NCBI GenBank assembly: GCA_964542435.1
Contig: CAZIVE010000005.1
Span: 1-48,210 of the forward strand
DNA: 48,210 nt
From: CAZIVE01 sp964542435
GTDB taxonomy: Bacteria > Bacteroidota > Bacteroidia > Bacteroidales > Tannerellaceae
Reading direction: 5' to 3'
Made by a program: the position numbers and the translations under genes. Below are positions 18,441 to 26,319 of this stretch, in pieces. Below the pieces are notes generated by a model, which did not search any database, was not told where the DNA came from, and saw only the letters and a program-made list of their open reading frames with translations. Numbering within the stretch: the stretch's first letter is position 1; every line of letters starts with the position of its first letter.

Positions 18441-20105
18441 ATGTGTGGCATCACTGCTATATTCAATATCCACGACGGGTTCGCTGCTCTCAGAAAGCAG
18501 GCTTTGGATATGTCTAAACGAATTCGCCATCGCGGACCTGACTGGAGTGGCATCTATCAAGGTAAATCCGCAATTCTCGCACACGAGCGCCTCTCCATCG
18601 TGGATCCTGCCAGCGGCGGACAACCGCTGATCAGTCCCGACGGCAAACTGATTCTTTGCGTGAACGGCGAGATATACAACCATCGCGAACTGCGTGCGCA
18701 GTTGAAAGATGATTACCAGTTTCAGACCGGTTCCGACTGCGAGGTGATTCTCGCTCTATACAAAAAGAAAGGCATTCATTTTCTCGAGGATCTGAGCGGT
18801 ATCTTCGCGTTTGCCCTCTATGACGAGGAGAACGATGTGTTCATGATTGCACGAGATCCGATTGGTGTCATTCCTCTTTACATGGGTTATGACGATGACG
18901 GACATGTCCTTGTGTCGAGCGAGTTGAAGGGCCTTGAGGGATTTGCAACGCATTATGAACCGTTCCTTCCCGGCCATTATTTCTACAGTAGAGAAAATGA
19001 GGTTAAACGTTGGTACACGCGCGACTGGATGGACTATGAGAATGTCAAGGATAATCCGGCAAGTGTTACGGAACTTCACGATGCCTTAGATTCCGCCGTT
19101 CGTCGTCAGTTGATGAGCGATGTGCCCTATGGCGTTTTGCTTTCGGGTGGATTGGATTCCAGCATTACTTCGGCTGTCGCACGCAAGTATTCGTCCAAAC
19201 GAATCGAGACAGACGGTGTAAAAGATGCCTGGTGGCCCCAGCTTCATTCATTCGCAGTGGGTTTGAAGGGCGCACCGGACCTGATCGCAGCTAAACACGT
19301 GGCCGATGCCATCGGAACGGTCCATCATGAAATCAACTATACGGTTCAGGAGGGTCTCGATGCTATTCGCGACGTGATCTATTTCATTGAAACGTATGAT
19401 ATAACGACGGTTCGTGCTTCCACTCCGATGTATCTTTTGGCGAGAGTCATTCGCAGTATGGGCATCAAGATGGTGTTGAGTGGAGAAGGAGCCGATGAGG
19501 TGTTCGGAGGTTATCTCTATTTCCACAAGGCTCCCGATGCGAAGTCCTTCCACGAAGAAACGGTGCGTAAACTTAGCAAGCTTTATTTATATGACTGCCT
19601 TCGTGCCAACAAAAGTCTTTGTGCATGGGGCGTAGAGGGACGTGTCCCATTCCTCGACAAGGAGTTTCTAGATGTAGCCATGAGGCTCAATCCCGAAGCC
19701 AAAATGTGTCCGGGAAAGGTCATTGAGAAGAAGATTCTCCGTCAGGCGTTCGAGGACATGTTACCACAGGACATCGTTTGGAGACAGAAGGAACAGTTCA
19801 GCGATGGCGTTGGTTATAGCTGGATCGATTCGCTGAAGGCCATGACCTCCGAAGCTGTAAGTGATGAGGAGATGGCACATGCTGCCGAGCGTTTCCCGAT
19901 CAATCCGCCACGCAACAAAGAGGAGTATTACTATCGTACCATCTTCGAGGAGCATTTCCCGAGTGAAAGTGCAGCCAAGAGTGTTCCCAGCGTGCCAAGT
20001 GTAGCTTGTTCAACTGCTGAGGCCCTGCGTTGGGACAGTAGTTTTAAGAACATGAACGAGCCAAGCGGTCGAGCTGTCAAAGGGGTGCATGAAGATGCGC
20101 TTTAA
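18441..20105 (+). CDS. asnB: Asparagine synthase, glutamine-hydrolysing
   Basis: The 554-residue enzyme has the same length as E. coli AsnB. The amidotransferase nucleophile is Cys2 (MCGI), which fixes the start. The N-terminal glutaminase domain spans about 2-200. The C-terminal synthetase domain begins with the ATP-binding SGGLDSS loop at about residue 236 and includes GEGADEVFGGY. It makes asparagine from aspartate, glutamine and ATP. Its place behind gltBD couples glutamate supply and amide nitrogen use; a terminator 25 bases downstream closes the operon. Confidence 0.96.
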   Translation: MCGITAIFNIHDGFAALRKQALDMSKRIRHRGPDWSGIYQGKSAILAHERLSIVDPASGGQPLISPDGKLILCVNGEIYNHRELRAQLKDDYQFQTGSDCEVILALYKKKGIHFLEDLSGIFAFALYDEENDVFMIARDPIGVIPLYMGYDDDGHVLVSSELKGLEGFATHYEPFLPGHYFYSRENEVKRWYTRDWMDYENVKDNPASVTELHDALDSAVRRQLMSDVPYGVLLSGGLDSSITSAVARKYSSKRIETDGVKDAWWPQLHSFAVGLKGAPDLIAAKHVADAIGTVHHEINYTVQEGLDAIRDVIYFIETYDITTVRASTPMYLLARVIRSMGIKMVLSGEGADEVFGGYLYFHKAPDAKSFHEETVRKLSKLYLYDCLRANKSLCAWGVEGRVPFLDKEFLDVAMRLNPEAKMCPGKVIEKKILRQAFEDMLPQDIVWRQKEQFSDGVGYSWIDSLKAMTSEAVSDEEMAHAAERFPINPPRNKEEYYYRTIFEEHFPSESAAKSVPSVPSVACSTAEALRWDSSFKNMNEPSGRAVKGVHEDAL

Positions 20106-20130
20106 ACGGTTATTAAACGAATAAATAGAA

Positions 20131-20159
20131 AAGTCCGAGCTTTAGCCCGGACTTTTTTT
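20131..20159 (+). terminator. Intrinsic terminator after asnB
   Basis: The stem AAGTCCGAGC/GCCCGGACTT (20131-20140 with 20145-20154) has one mismatch, a 4-base TTTA loop and a run of seven T. It separates the glt operon from the convergent alpha-galactosidase gene, which ends at 20178. Confidence 0.9.
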
Positions 20160-20177
20160 GTCATGACCTTTCGGGCA

Positions 20178-22244
20178 TCATTTTCCCGTGATCTGATACG
20201 CATATACGGCGAAGTCATTGGCGTGTGGCAACGTAAAAGAAAGGATTCCTTTTTCGCCCGCCTTGCAAGTCGTCCGTACTCCATTTCCTGCAATCGGGAT
20301 TAATGTGATCACATCGCCCTTATTCAACCAGGTTGTCAGTGAATGTACTTTCTCGTTGTTTAGCTCACGGTAAACGATGAAGTAACCGCTGTGATTGCTC
20401 GTAATCGATTGGAATCCAGTCCAGGAACGACCGGAAGGTTCGTCGCCGATGGGAAGAATGACACCGGAATGGAAGTCGTGTTGTATCTTCTTGTATTTTC
20501 CAATGAGACTCTTGATGTTATACCCTTCTGCGGGTAGATTTGAACTCTCAAACCAGGCGAGCGGCTGACCTGCCATGGTCGTTGCAAACAGATAATCGAA
20601 GCTGTAGTTTGCCGGAGCAAAGGGATCGTCTATGTATTTGTCCGCGTTCCTCCACTTATTGAGGAATTCAATCTGCAGTTTCTCTGCGGGCACATACTTG
20701 GAGAGTTGCCACAGATTCCGCAGCGTTTTGTAGGGATAATAATTGCCCCAATCGGTATATCTGTTCTCCAGAAATATGTTCCCATACTCGTTGAAGTAAT
20801 GGTATCCTTCGCGTCTGCCAGCCGTGACGTCGAGATTAAATGAAACATCCTTTCCGCACTCTTCCCATACCTTATTGAAAAGATTTCTGAGGTTTTCTTC
20901 GGCCAACTTGGTAGGCACGACCAGCCCGTCGATCTTGAAAGTCGAAATTCCGTATTTTCGATAAAGTCCGATGAGTGCGTCGGCATCCTTTTCCCAGTCG
21001 GCAAAATCGTTTTGTATGCTGGGGTTGAACCAAAGGCAGATCTTGATACCTAATGCTCTGCCTTTCTCTACAATGGGCGTAAGTCCATTCGGGAACTTCG
21101 TGCTGTCGGGTGTCCAGTAGTTGCCGTTTCTCCAGATGTCTTTAAAAGAACCGTTGGATACGGCAGAATTCGGACTTTTACCTGTTTGCCAACCGTCGTC
21201 TAACTGGAAATGAGTGATGCCAAGTTTGGACATGCAATCCAGTTCTTTGAGACAAAATGCCTCATTGATTTTGGCGTCTTGACTTCTGTCGCCCCATGTG
21301 TTCTCCATGATCATTTCATCCCGATCAGTCGCTAAGATCCTCGTTTTCTTCTGATAATTCCGCAGTGCAATCAACGCCGATCTAGGACTTTCATCAAAAA
21401 CGCCAACTACACAGCCGTAGGTGCGCGTCCATTTGTCTGGTGTAATATCAGTAGAGGTCAAGCCAAGTCCAGTGACTATGAAATCTCCAAATTCGGTGAT
21501 GAAGTCAGCTCCATTATCGTTCAGTTGGACCGTTGAACAGGGTGCCTCTTTTAGGAAGAAGAATCCGTTGTCATCTATTCCGTTTTGGACGAAAAGCAGA
21601 TTCCCTCTGTCACTGTTCTTGCGGTACGTGACGGCGTCTTGTTCCGTTACCAGATTGTCGTTCCGGTCTGTCACATCTCGAAATTCCACTGCTTTAGCAT
21701 GCCAATGATTTCCGGCAAAATGCAAATGGTCGAGTACGGAGCATTCAGCCTTCGAACTCATATCTTTTACCGATTCGATGTTCTTCAGATCGGCTTCATT
21801 CCCTTTCATTTCCGATGCCACCTTCCCGATTCTCCCTTTGACATACGTGTTGCAGGCTATGGCGGGACAGTCGTCATAGATTCTGAAACTGCGCAGGACG
21901 TTCAGTTCACCAATTCCAAACGAAACAGTAACGTTTAGGTAAGCGGGATGAATGCCATCTGCCGTTACTATTTTGCTTTGGCAGGAACCAGACGATGCGG
22001 CTGAAGTCTCTTCCATGATCTTGAAATCCGGCGTGGTGGAAACAGATTTCAGGTATTTGCCAGTTGCCTTGTTTGTCAGACTATAGGTGATAAGATTCCC
22101 GTTGTTCCAAATGAACGTGCGTTCAATTTGATGATTGCCCATGATGAGTGTGTCTCCTCTCAAACGGCTATAGCAGCTGTTTTGAGCATACACTGAGAGC
22201 AGGTCAATAATGAGAATCGCAATTACGCAAAGTGATTTCTTCAT
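20178..22244 (-). CDS. Secreted alpha-galactosidase-like glycosidase (clan GH-D, GH36-like)
   Basis: The 688-residue protein starts at 22244 with a signal peptide (MKKSLCVIAILIIDLLSVYAQ). An upstream in-frame start would put 30 atypical residues before it. An N-terminal beta-sandwich precedes a TIM barrel with HFQLDDGWQTG, typical of clan GH-D. The candidate nucleophile is Asp439 in FKIDG, and the candidate acid/base is an Asp near 500 in ENRYTDWG. The family usually removes terminal alpha-galactose; the exact substrate cannot be read from sequence. It stands alone on the minus strand with a -7 box at 22304-22311. Confidence 0.82.
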   Translation of the reverse strand: MKKSLCVIAILIIDLLSVYAQNSCYSRLRGDTLIMGNHQIERTFIWNNGNLITYSLTNKATGKYLKSVSTTPDFKIMEETSAASSGSCQSKIVTADGIHPAYLNVTVSFGIGELNVLRSFRIYDDCPAIACNTYVKGRIGKVASEMKGNEADLKNIESVKDMSSKAECSVLDHLHFAGNHWHAKAVEFRDVTDRNDNLVTEQDAVTYRKNSDRGNLLFVQNGIDDNGFFFLKEAPCSTVQLNDNGADFITEFGDFIVTGLGLTSTDITPDKWTRTYGCVVGVFDESPRSALIALRNYQKKTRILATDRDEMIMENTWGDRSQDAKINEAFCLKELDCMSKLGITHFQLDDGWQTGKSPNSAVSNGSFKDIWRNGNYWTPDSTKFPNGLTPIVEKGRALGIKICLWFNPSIQNDFADWEKDADALIGLYRKYGISTFKIDGLVVPTKLAEENLRNLFNKVWEECGKDVSFNLDVTAGRREGYHYFNEYGNIFLENRYTDWGNYYPYKTLRNLWQLSKYVPAEKLQIEFLNKWRNADKYIDDPFAPANYSFDYLFATTMAGQPLAWFESSNLPAEGYNIKSLIGKYKKIQHDFHSGVILPIGDEPSGRSWTGFQSITSNHSGYFIVYRELNNEKVHSLTTWLNKGDVITLIPIAGNGVRTTCKAGEKGILSFTLPHANDFAVYAYQITGK

Positions 22245-22303
22245 GGTGCTTAGCTTGTCTGTCGTTGGATAAATCAAAAGTTGTCTCCTGATTTTCTTGA
22301 GAG

Positions 22304-22311
22304 CAAAAGTA
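22304..22311 (-). promoter_or_regulatory. Candidate -7 box for the alpha-galactosidase gene
   Basis: TACTTTTG on the minus strand fits TAnnTTTG and lies 60 bases upstream of the chosen ATG at 22244. This supports that start over the longer frame, whose first codon at 22334 would lie upstream of the box. No clear -33 TTTG was found. Confidence 0.45.
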
Positions 22312-22373
22312 AAAGCTTTTGGTGAATAAGCCATAACAATTCGATCGAATGAAAAGGAAAAGGAGAAAATGAA

Positions 22374-22404
22374 AAAGGCTGCATTCCAAACGGATGCAGC
22401 CTTT
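22374..22404 (-). terminator. Terminator of the CoA-transferase gene
   Basis: A perfect 11-bp stem AAAGGCTGCAT/ATGCAGCCTTT (22374-22384 with 22394-22404) has a 9-base loop. On the minus strand it runs into a T-rich stretch (TTTTTC). It lies 24 bases after the stop codon at 22428 and separates this gene from the co-directional alpha-galactosidase promoter. Confidence 0.88.
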
Positions 22405-22427
22405 CCTATCGAATGATCGAAGATGAT

Positions 22428-23921
22428 TTACATAAATTTGCTCCAATCAACGTTGTGCATATCGCCGCTGTTGGCAAATTCCTGATGGAATGCGAAGCAG
22501 CACTTCAGATTCTGAGGGGTTTGTCCTTTGATGCCCATGTTCAGATAATCATTCAGAAGTGGACGATAATCAGGATGAACGCAATTGTCGATAATGCAAT
22601 GAGCACGCTGAATAGGAGATTTTCCGCGGAGGTCAGCAACACCGTATTCGGTGACGATGATCTTTACGGAATGCTCGCTATGATCGAGGTGAGAAACCAT
22701 CGGTACGAACGAACTGATCTTTCCGTCCTTCGCCGTTGAAGGTGTCGTGAAGATGGAGACCATAGCAGAACGGGTGAAGTCACCAGAACCACCTATGCCG
22801 TTCATCATCTTTGTTCCAAGTACATGCGTGGAGTTGATGTTGCCAAAGATATCAGCTTCGAGAGCTGTATTGATGGCGATAAGCCCGAGACGACGTGCTA
22901 CCTCAGGATTGTTGGAAATCTCTTCCGGACGAAGCAGAATCTTATCTTTGAAGAAGCCGAGGTCACTGTAGATTTCGCGGATCACTTCGTTGCTGACGGT
23001 CAGAGAGCAACCGCTTGCAAACTTCACGCGGTCTTCACGCATCAGTTTGATGACAGCGTCCTGAATAACCTCTGTATAGATGTTGAATGCAGGGATCTCA
23101 GGATTCTCGCCCATACAGCCGAGAACTGCATTCGCTACATTACCAACGCCACTCTGCAGAGGAACGAATTCTTTAGGAAGACGTCCGGCGTGGAGTTCGC
23201 CAACCAGGAAGTTGGAGACGTTTCTACCGATAGCCAATGTAACATCATCCAGCGGAGAGAATTTGCCACCTTCGTTTGGTTCGTCTGTCTCAACGATGCC
23301 GAGAATCTTGGAAGGATCAACCTTAACATAAGGAACACCGATGCGGTCGGATGGCTTGTAGATAGGAATCTCGCGGCGATAAGGCGGGTCGAGAGGCTCG
23401 TAGATATCGTGCATGCCACGAATCTCCTTCGGATGACGGCAGTTACGCTCAACGATGATATGCTTTGCCATGCGGCAGATTGTCGGAAGAATACCGACAC
23501 CGCAAGTCGGGACGATCTCGCCATTCTCTGTGACTTCAGAGGCCTCTACAATAGCGTAGTCGATGGTTCCGAGGAATCCATAACGCAATTGCTGAGCCAA
23601 CTCAGAGAGATGCAAGTCAACATATTCACATCCGTGTGCATTCAGTTCAGAGCGGAGGTCTTTGTTAGATTGGTAAGGAGTGCGGAACTTGATAGCATGA
23701 GCACGAGCCAAAACACCATCCAGTTTGTCACCGGTTGAAGCGCCAGTGAAGATGCGGATTTTGAAAGGATTGCCTTTCGCATGTTCTTCCTCTGCTTTGC
23801 GAGCGATAGCCCCGGGAACGACTTTAGGACATCCTGCCGGCGTAAAACCGCTGGATCCGATGGTGTCGTCATTCTTGATGTAAGAAGCAGCTTCATCAGC
23901 TGTCATGATTCTGATTGCCAT
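22428..23921 (-). CDS. Acetyl-CoA hydrolase/transferase family: probable acetate-succinate CoA-transferase
   Basis: The 497-residue protein belongs to the class I CoA-transferases of the acetyl-CoA hydrolase/transferase family. The catalytic glutamate is probably Glu284 in YTEVIQDAV. The glycine loop GIGGSGDFTRSA near residue 378 matches the CoA-binding region of succinyl-CoA:acetate transferases. In succinate- and acetate-forming Bacteroidales this enzyme would move CoA between succinate and acetate. Hydrolase activity cannot be excluded from sequence. It is monocistronic, with a -7 box at 23965-23972 and its own terminator. Confidence 0.88.
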   Translation of the reverse strand: MAIRIMTADEAASYIKNDDTIGSSGFTPAGCPKVVPGAIARKAEEEHAKGNPFKIRIFTGASTGDKLDGVLARAHAIKFRTPYQSNKDLRSELNAHGCEYVDLHLSELAQQLRYGFLGTIDYAIVEASEVTENGEIVPTCGVGILPTICRMAKHIIVERNCRHPKEIRGMHDIYEPLDPPYRREIPIYKPSDRIGVPYVKVDPSKILGIVETDEPNEGGKFSPLDDVTLAIGRNVSNFLVGELHAGRLPKEFVPLQSGVGNVANAVLGCMGENPEIPAFNIYTEVIQDAVIKLMREDRVKFASGCSLTVSNEVIREIYSDLGFFKDKILLRPEEISNNPEVARRLGLIAINTALEADIFGNINSTHVLGTKMMNGIGGSGDFTRSAMVSIFTTPSTAKDGKISSFVPMVSHLDHSEHSVKIIVTEYGVADLRGKSPIQRAHCIIDNCVHPDYRPLLNDYLNMGIKGQTPQNLKCCFAFHQEFANSGDMHNVDWSKFM

Positions 23922-23964
23922 GATATTTATTTTTTATAAGGTAATATGATTCTGAATTACGGGG

Positions 23965-23972
23965 CAAACTTA
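23965..23972 (-). promoter_or_regulatory. Candidate -7 box for the CoA-transferase gene
   Basis: TAAGTTTG on the minus strand matches TAnnTTTG and lies 44 bases upstream of the ATG at 23921. It is 13 bases downstream of the stop codon of the preceding hypothetical gene. The gene can thus be transcribed independently. A -33 TTTG is not evident. Confidence 0.45.
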
Positions 23973-23984
23973 CTAAAAATAGTC

Positions 23985-24440
23985 CTAATCGAGGTATTTG
24001 GGATGAAGAATCTCTGAATAGATGACTGCTTTTTTGAGTTCTTCATGATCGCTGAAATCAACGAATGAATGCTCTGACACAGGTTCTTCTAGAATAGGCT
24101 CTGTTTCAGTTTGTGTTTGTGGGATTGAAGCCCCTTTTACTTCTAAATCAGAAGGAATAAAGGGTTGTGAAGTCCTTTTCTTTGGCGGTTTTGAGACAAT
24201 GACCGGTTTAACTTTCACGGGAGCTGGTTCCACAGGTTGTTCAGACTGACCTTGCAACTCTTTTTGGAGCGTCTCCCAAAGATCCTTCTCTTCCGGGAAA
24301 TTCTTGTTTGTTTCTTGGTTCGCTTTTCTTTTGGTGGCGGCCTCAGCATCCTTTTTTTTCTTGTTGTGAGCACTAACAAGACCTGCTAACGCAGCAACTA
24401 CTACGAATAATATGTTGATCCAATCGTCTGAGATTTCCAT
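23985..24440 (-). CDS. Conserved Bacteroidales hypothetical protein, membrane-anchored
   Basis: The 151-residue protein has one N-terminal transmembrane helix (about residues 7-25), then a lysine-rich stretch at 27-45. A proline- and glutamate-rich, probably disordered middle follows. The short C-terminal block KKAVIYSEILHPKYLD resembles a tail seen in other Bacteroidales proteins of unknown function. With the lysines after the helix, most of the protein would be cytoplasmic. I cannot assign a function. It is divergent from miaB and precedes the CoA-transferase gene by 63 bases. Confidence 0.75.
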   Translation of the reverse strand: MEISDDWINILFVVVAALAGLVSAHNKKKKDAEAATKRKANQETNKNFPEEKDLWETLQKELQGQSEQPVEPAPVKVKPVIVSKPPKKRTSQPFIPSDLEVKGASIPQTQTETEPILEEPVSEHSFVDFSDHEELKKAVIYSEILHPKYLD

Positions 24441-24464
24441 AAAGTTTGACTAATTTTGTCAGCT

Positions 24465-24472
24465 CAAAAGTA
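24465..24472 (-). promoter_or_regulatory. Candidate -7 box for the small membrane protein gene
   Basis: TACTTTTG on the minus strand fits TAnnTTTG, 25 bases upstream of the ATG at 24440. It sits in the divergent region shared with miaB. No convincing -33 TTTG lies at the standard distance. Confidence 0.4.
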
Positions 24473-24516
24473 TATATAATAAATGAGAAGTAAAAGAATG
24501 GAAGGTATATAAAAGC

Positions 24517-24548
24517 GAATAAGGGTAACTTCACAGCCACCCTTATTC
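24517..24548. other. Hairpin in the miaB upstream region
   Basis: A perfect 10-bp stem GAATAAGGGT/ACCCTTATTC (24517-24526 with 24539-24548) has a 12-base loop. It lies between two divergent genes, where a terminator is not expected. No clear T-run follows on the plus strand; on the minus strand the following bases are GCTTTTAT. Its role is unknown. Confidence 0.5.
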
Positions 24549-24568
24549 TATTAACCAAAACCTTAACT

Positions 24569-24682
24569 ATGAAAAAATTTACGTTTTTCAGTTACAAAAA
24601 TAGATTTCTGTTTTATGATAGCCAAATCTTTAGCCAATTTTTTTCACAAATGAGGATGTATTTATGCTTTATTAATAATTAA
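24569..24682 (+). CDS. Possible 37-codon leader or remnant frame upstream of miaB
   Basis: An ATG at 24569 follows CCTTAACT and opens a 37-codon frame that ends 12 bases before miaB. The product begins MKKFTFFSYKN and is rich in Phe, Ser and Gln. It resembles the start of a secreted protein gene but has no hydrophobic core. It could be a leader peptide, a remnant of a lost gene, or a chance frame in AT-rich DNA. I do not consider it proven to be translated. Confidence 0.2.
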   Translation: MKKFTFFSYKNRFLFYDSQIFSQFFSQMRMYLCFINN

Positions 24683-24694
24683 TGTTAAGAAAAA

Positions 24695-26074
24695 ATGAGT
24701 AATGATGTGAAAGTGGCGGACTCTAAATCCGCTGACACAGAGAAGAAAGAGGAGCGGAAGCTATTCATCGAGACGTATGGTTGTCAGATGAACGTGGCCG
24801 ATAGTGAGGTTGTAGCATCCATCATGCAGACGGACGGTTACAATTTGACAGAGAAGCCCGAAGAAGCTGATGTTATCTTTGTAAACACATGTTCGGTGAG
24901 AGAGACTGCCGAACAGCGTGTGTATGGTCGTTTACAGAACTTTCAGGCCTTGCGCAAGAAGAACCGGCATCTCATCATCGGTGTGCTGGGTTGCATGGCG
25001 GAACGTGTGAAAGAGAAACTGATTAATGAACATCATGTCGATCTCGTAGCCGGACCGGATTCCTATATGGATCTTCCCAATTTGACCGGAGCTGTGGAAA
25101 GAGGAGAGAAGGCTGTTAATGTGGAACTGTCCACGCAAGAGACATATAAAGATGTGATTCCTTTGAAGATGGAGGGCGTTCATATTTCAGGGTTCGTTTC
25201 CATCATGAGAGGTTGTAACAATTTCTGCGCCTATTGCATTGTGCCTTATACACGCGGGAGAGAGCGCAGCCGTGAGATGCAGAGCATCCTTAATGAGATC
25301 GAAGACATGAAGGTAAAGGGTTATAAAGAGGCTACCTTGCTCGGACAAAATGTCAACTCTTATCGATACGAACAGAATGGAAAAATTATCGATTTCCCGG
25401 AATTACTGAAAAATGTGGCTGAGGCTGCTCCTAAAATGAGGATTCGATTCGTTACTTCTCATCCGAAAGATATGAGCGACCGTATGCTCGAAGTAATGGC
25501 CGAACATGATAATTTGTGTAGGTATATTCATCTGCCTGCACAGAGTGGAAGTAGTAATGTATTGAAGTTGATGAATAGAAAATATACGCGCGAATGGTAT
25601 CTCGACCGGATTGCAGCCATTCGACGGATCCTTCCTGATTGTGCCATTTCCACCGACCTACTTTGCGGCTTTTCCGGTGAGACTGATGCGGATTTTGAGG
25701 AGACTATCTCATTAATGAATGAAGTACGATACGACAGTGCTTATCTCTTCAAATATTCTGTTCGCCCTGGCACCTTCGCTTCGAAGAATATGACGGACGA
25801 CGTACCGGAAGAGGTGAAACTTGAACGGTTGCAAAAAATGATAGATCTTCAGAACAAACTTTCTGAAGAAAGTAATCGTCGCGACATCGGGAAAGAATTT
25901 GAAATATTGGTTGAAGGATTCTCAAAACGTTCACATGAACAGATGTTCGGCCGTACCAGCCAAAACAAAGTGGTAATCTTCAATCGCATGAATTTTCATC
26001 CTGGAGATTTTGCCAAAGTAAAGATTACGGGCTCGACACAGGCTACCTTGTTTGGTGAGGTGGTTTCGGAATAA
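24695..26074 (+). CDS. miaB: tRNA-2-methylthio-N6-dimethylallyladenosine synthase MiaB
   Basis: The 459-residue methylthiotransferase modifies A37 of tRNAs that read UNN codons. The N-terminal domain has three cluster cysteines (about 30, 66 and 100; ETYGCQMN, VNTCSVRE, LGCMAER). The radical-SAM CxxxCxxC motif is at about 174-181 (GCNNFCAYC). A C-terminal TRAM domain spans about 390-455. The ETYGCQMN segment is typical of MiaB rather than RimO or MtaB. It is monocistronic, closed by a terminator at 26118-26164. Confidence 0.95.
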   Translation: MSNDVKVADSKSADTEKKEERKLFIETYGCQMNVADSEVVASIMQTDGYNLTEKPEEADVIFVNTCSVRETAEQRVYGRLQNFQALRKKNRHLIIGVLGCMAERVKEKLINEHHVDLVAGPDSYMDLPNLTGAVERGEKAVNVELSTQETYKDVIPLKMEGVHISGFVSIMRGCNNFCAYCIVPYTRGRERSREMQSILNEIEDMKVKGYKEATLLGQNVNSYRYEQNGKIIDFPELLKNVAEAAPKMRIRFVTSHPKDMSDRMLEVMAEHDNLCRYIHLPAQSGSSNVLKLMNRKYTREWYLDRIAAIRRILPDCAISTDLLCGFSGETDADFEETISLMNEVRYDSAYLFKYSVRPGTFASKNMTDDVPEEVKLERLQKMIDLQNKLSEESNRRDIGKEFEILVEGFSKRSHEQMFGRTSQNKVVIFNRMNFHPGDFAKVKITGSTQATLFGEVVSE

Positions 26075-26117
26075 TTCTTCCGAACCGATTTTACCTAATA
26101 TATTATTCGTATCTTTG

Positions 26118-26164
26118 AAAAGTCTTGATCCGGTTTTGTTAATAACCGATGGTCAGGACTTTTT
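26118..26164 (+). terminator. Terminator after miaB
   Basis: A long interrupted hairpin pairs AAAGTC, TGATC and CGGTT on the left with AACCG, GGTCA and GACTTT on the right. It has an AT bulge and small mismatches, and ends in a run of T at 26160-26164. It lies 43 bases after the miaB stop codon. Confidence 0.75.
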
Positions 26165-26264
26165 GCCATAAAAACAGTTCTTATTCTTCCATTTCCAATT
26201 CGTATTTACCAACCCATTTTTCGTCTTGACAGAAAAAGATGGCTGCGAATTGGCAATAACAAAG

Positions 26265-26272
26265 TAAGTTTG
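26265..26272 (+). promoter_or_regulatory. Candidate -7 box for the GH2-GH123-GH3 operon
   Basis: TAAGTTTG matches TAnnTTTG, 47 bases before the chosen GH2 ATG at 26320. No -33 TTTG was seen at standard spacing, so the promoter may be weak or activated. No hybrid two-component or SARP regulator gene lies nearby. Confidence 0.45.
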
Positions 26273-26319
26273 CAGGCAAATATCACAAAGTCTAACGAGA
26301 GAATAATAAATTGGTAGTA

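Noticed and set aside
26110..26117. TATCTTTG as a promoter for a small RNA or the GH2 operon
   Set aside because: It has no -33 TTTG at the right distance, and the miaB terminator hairpin begins one base later. Any transcript would be about 40 bases.
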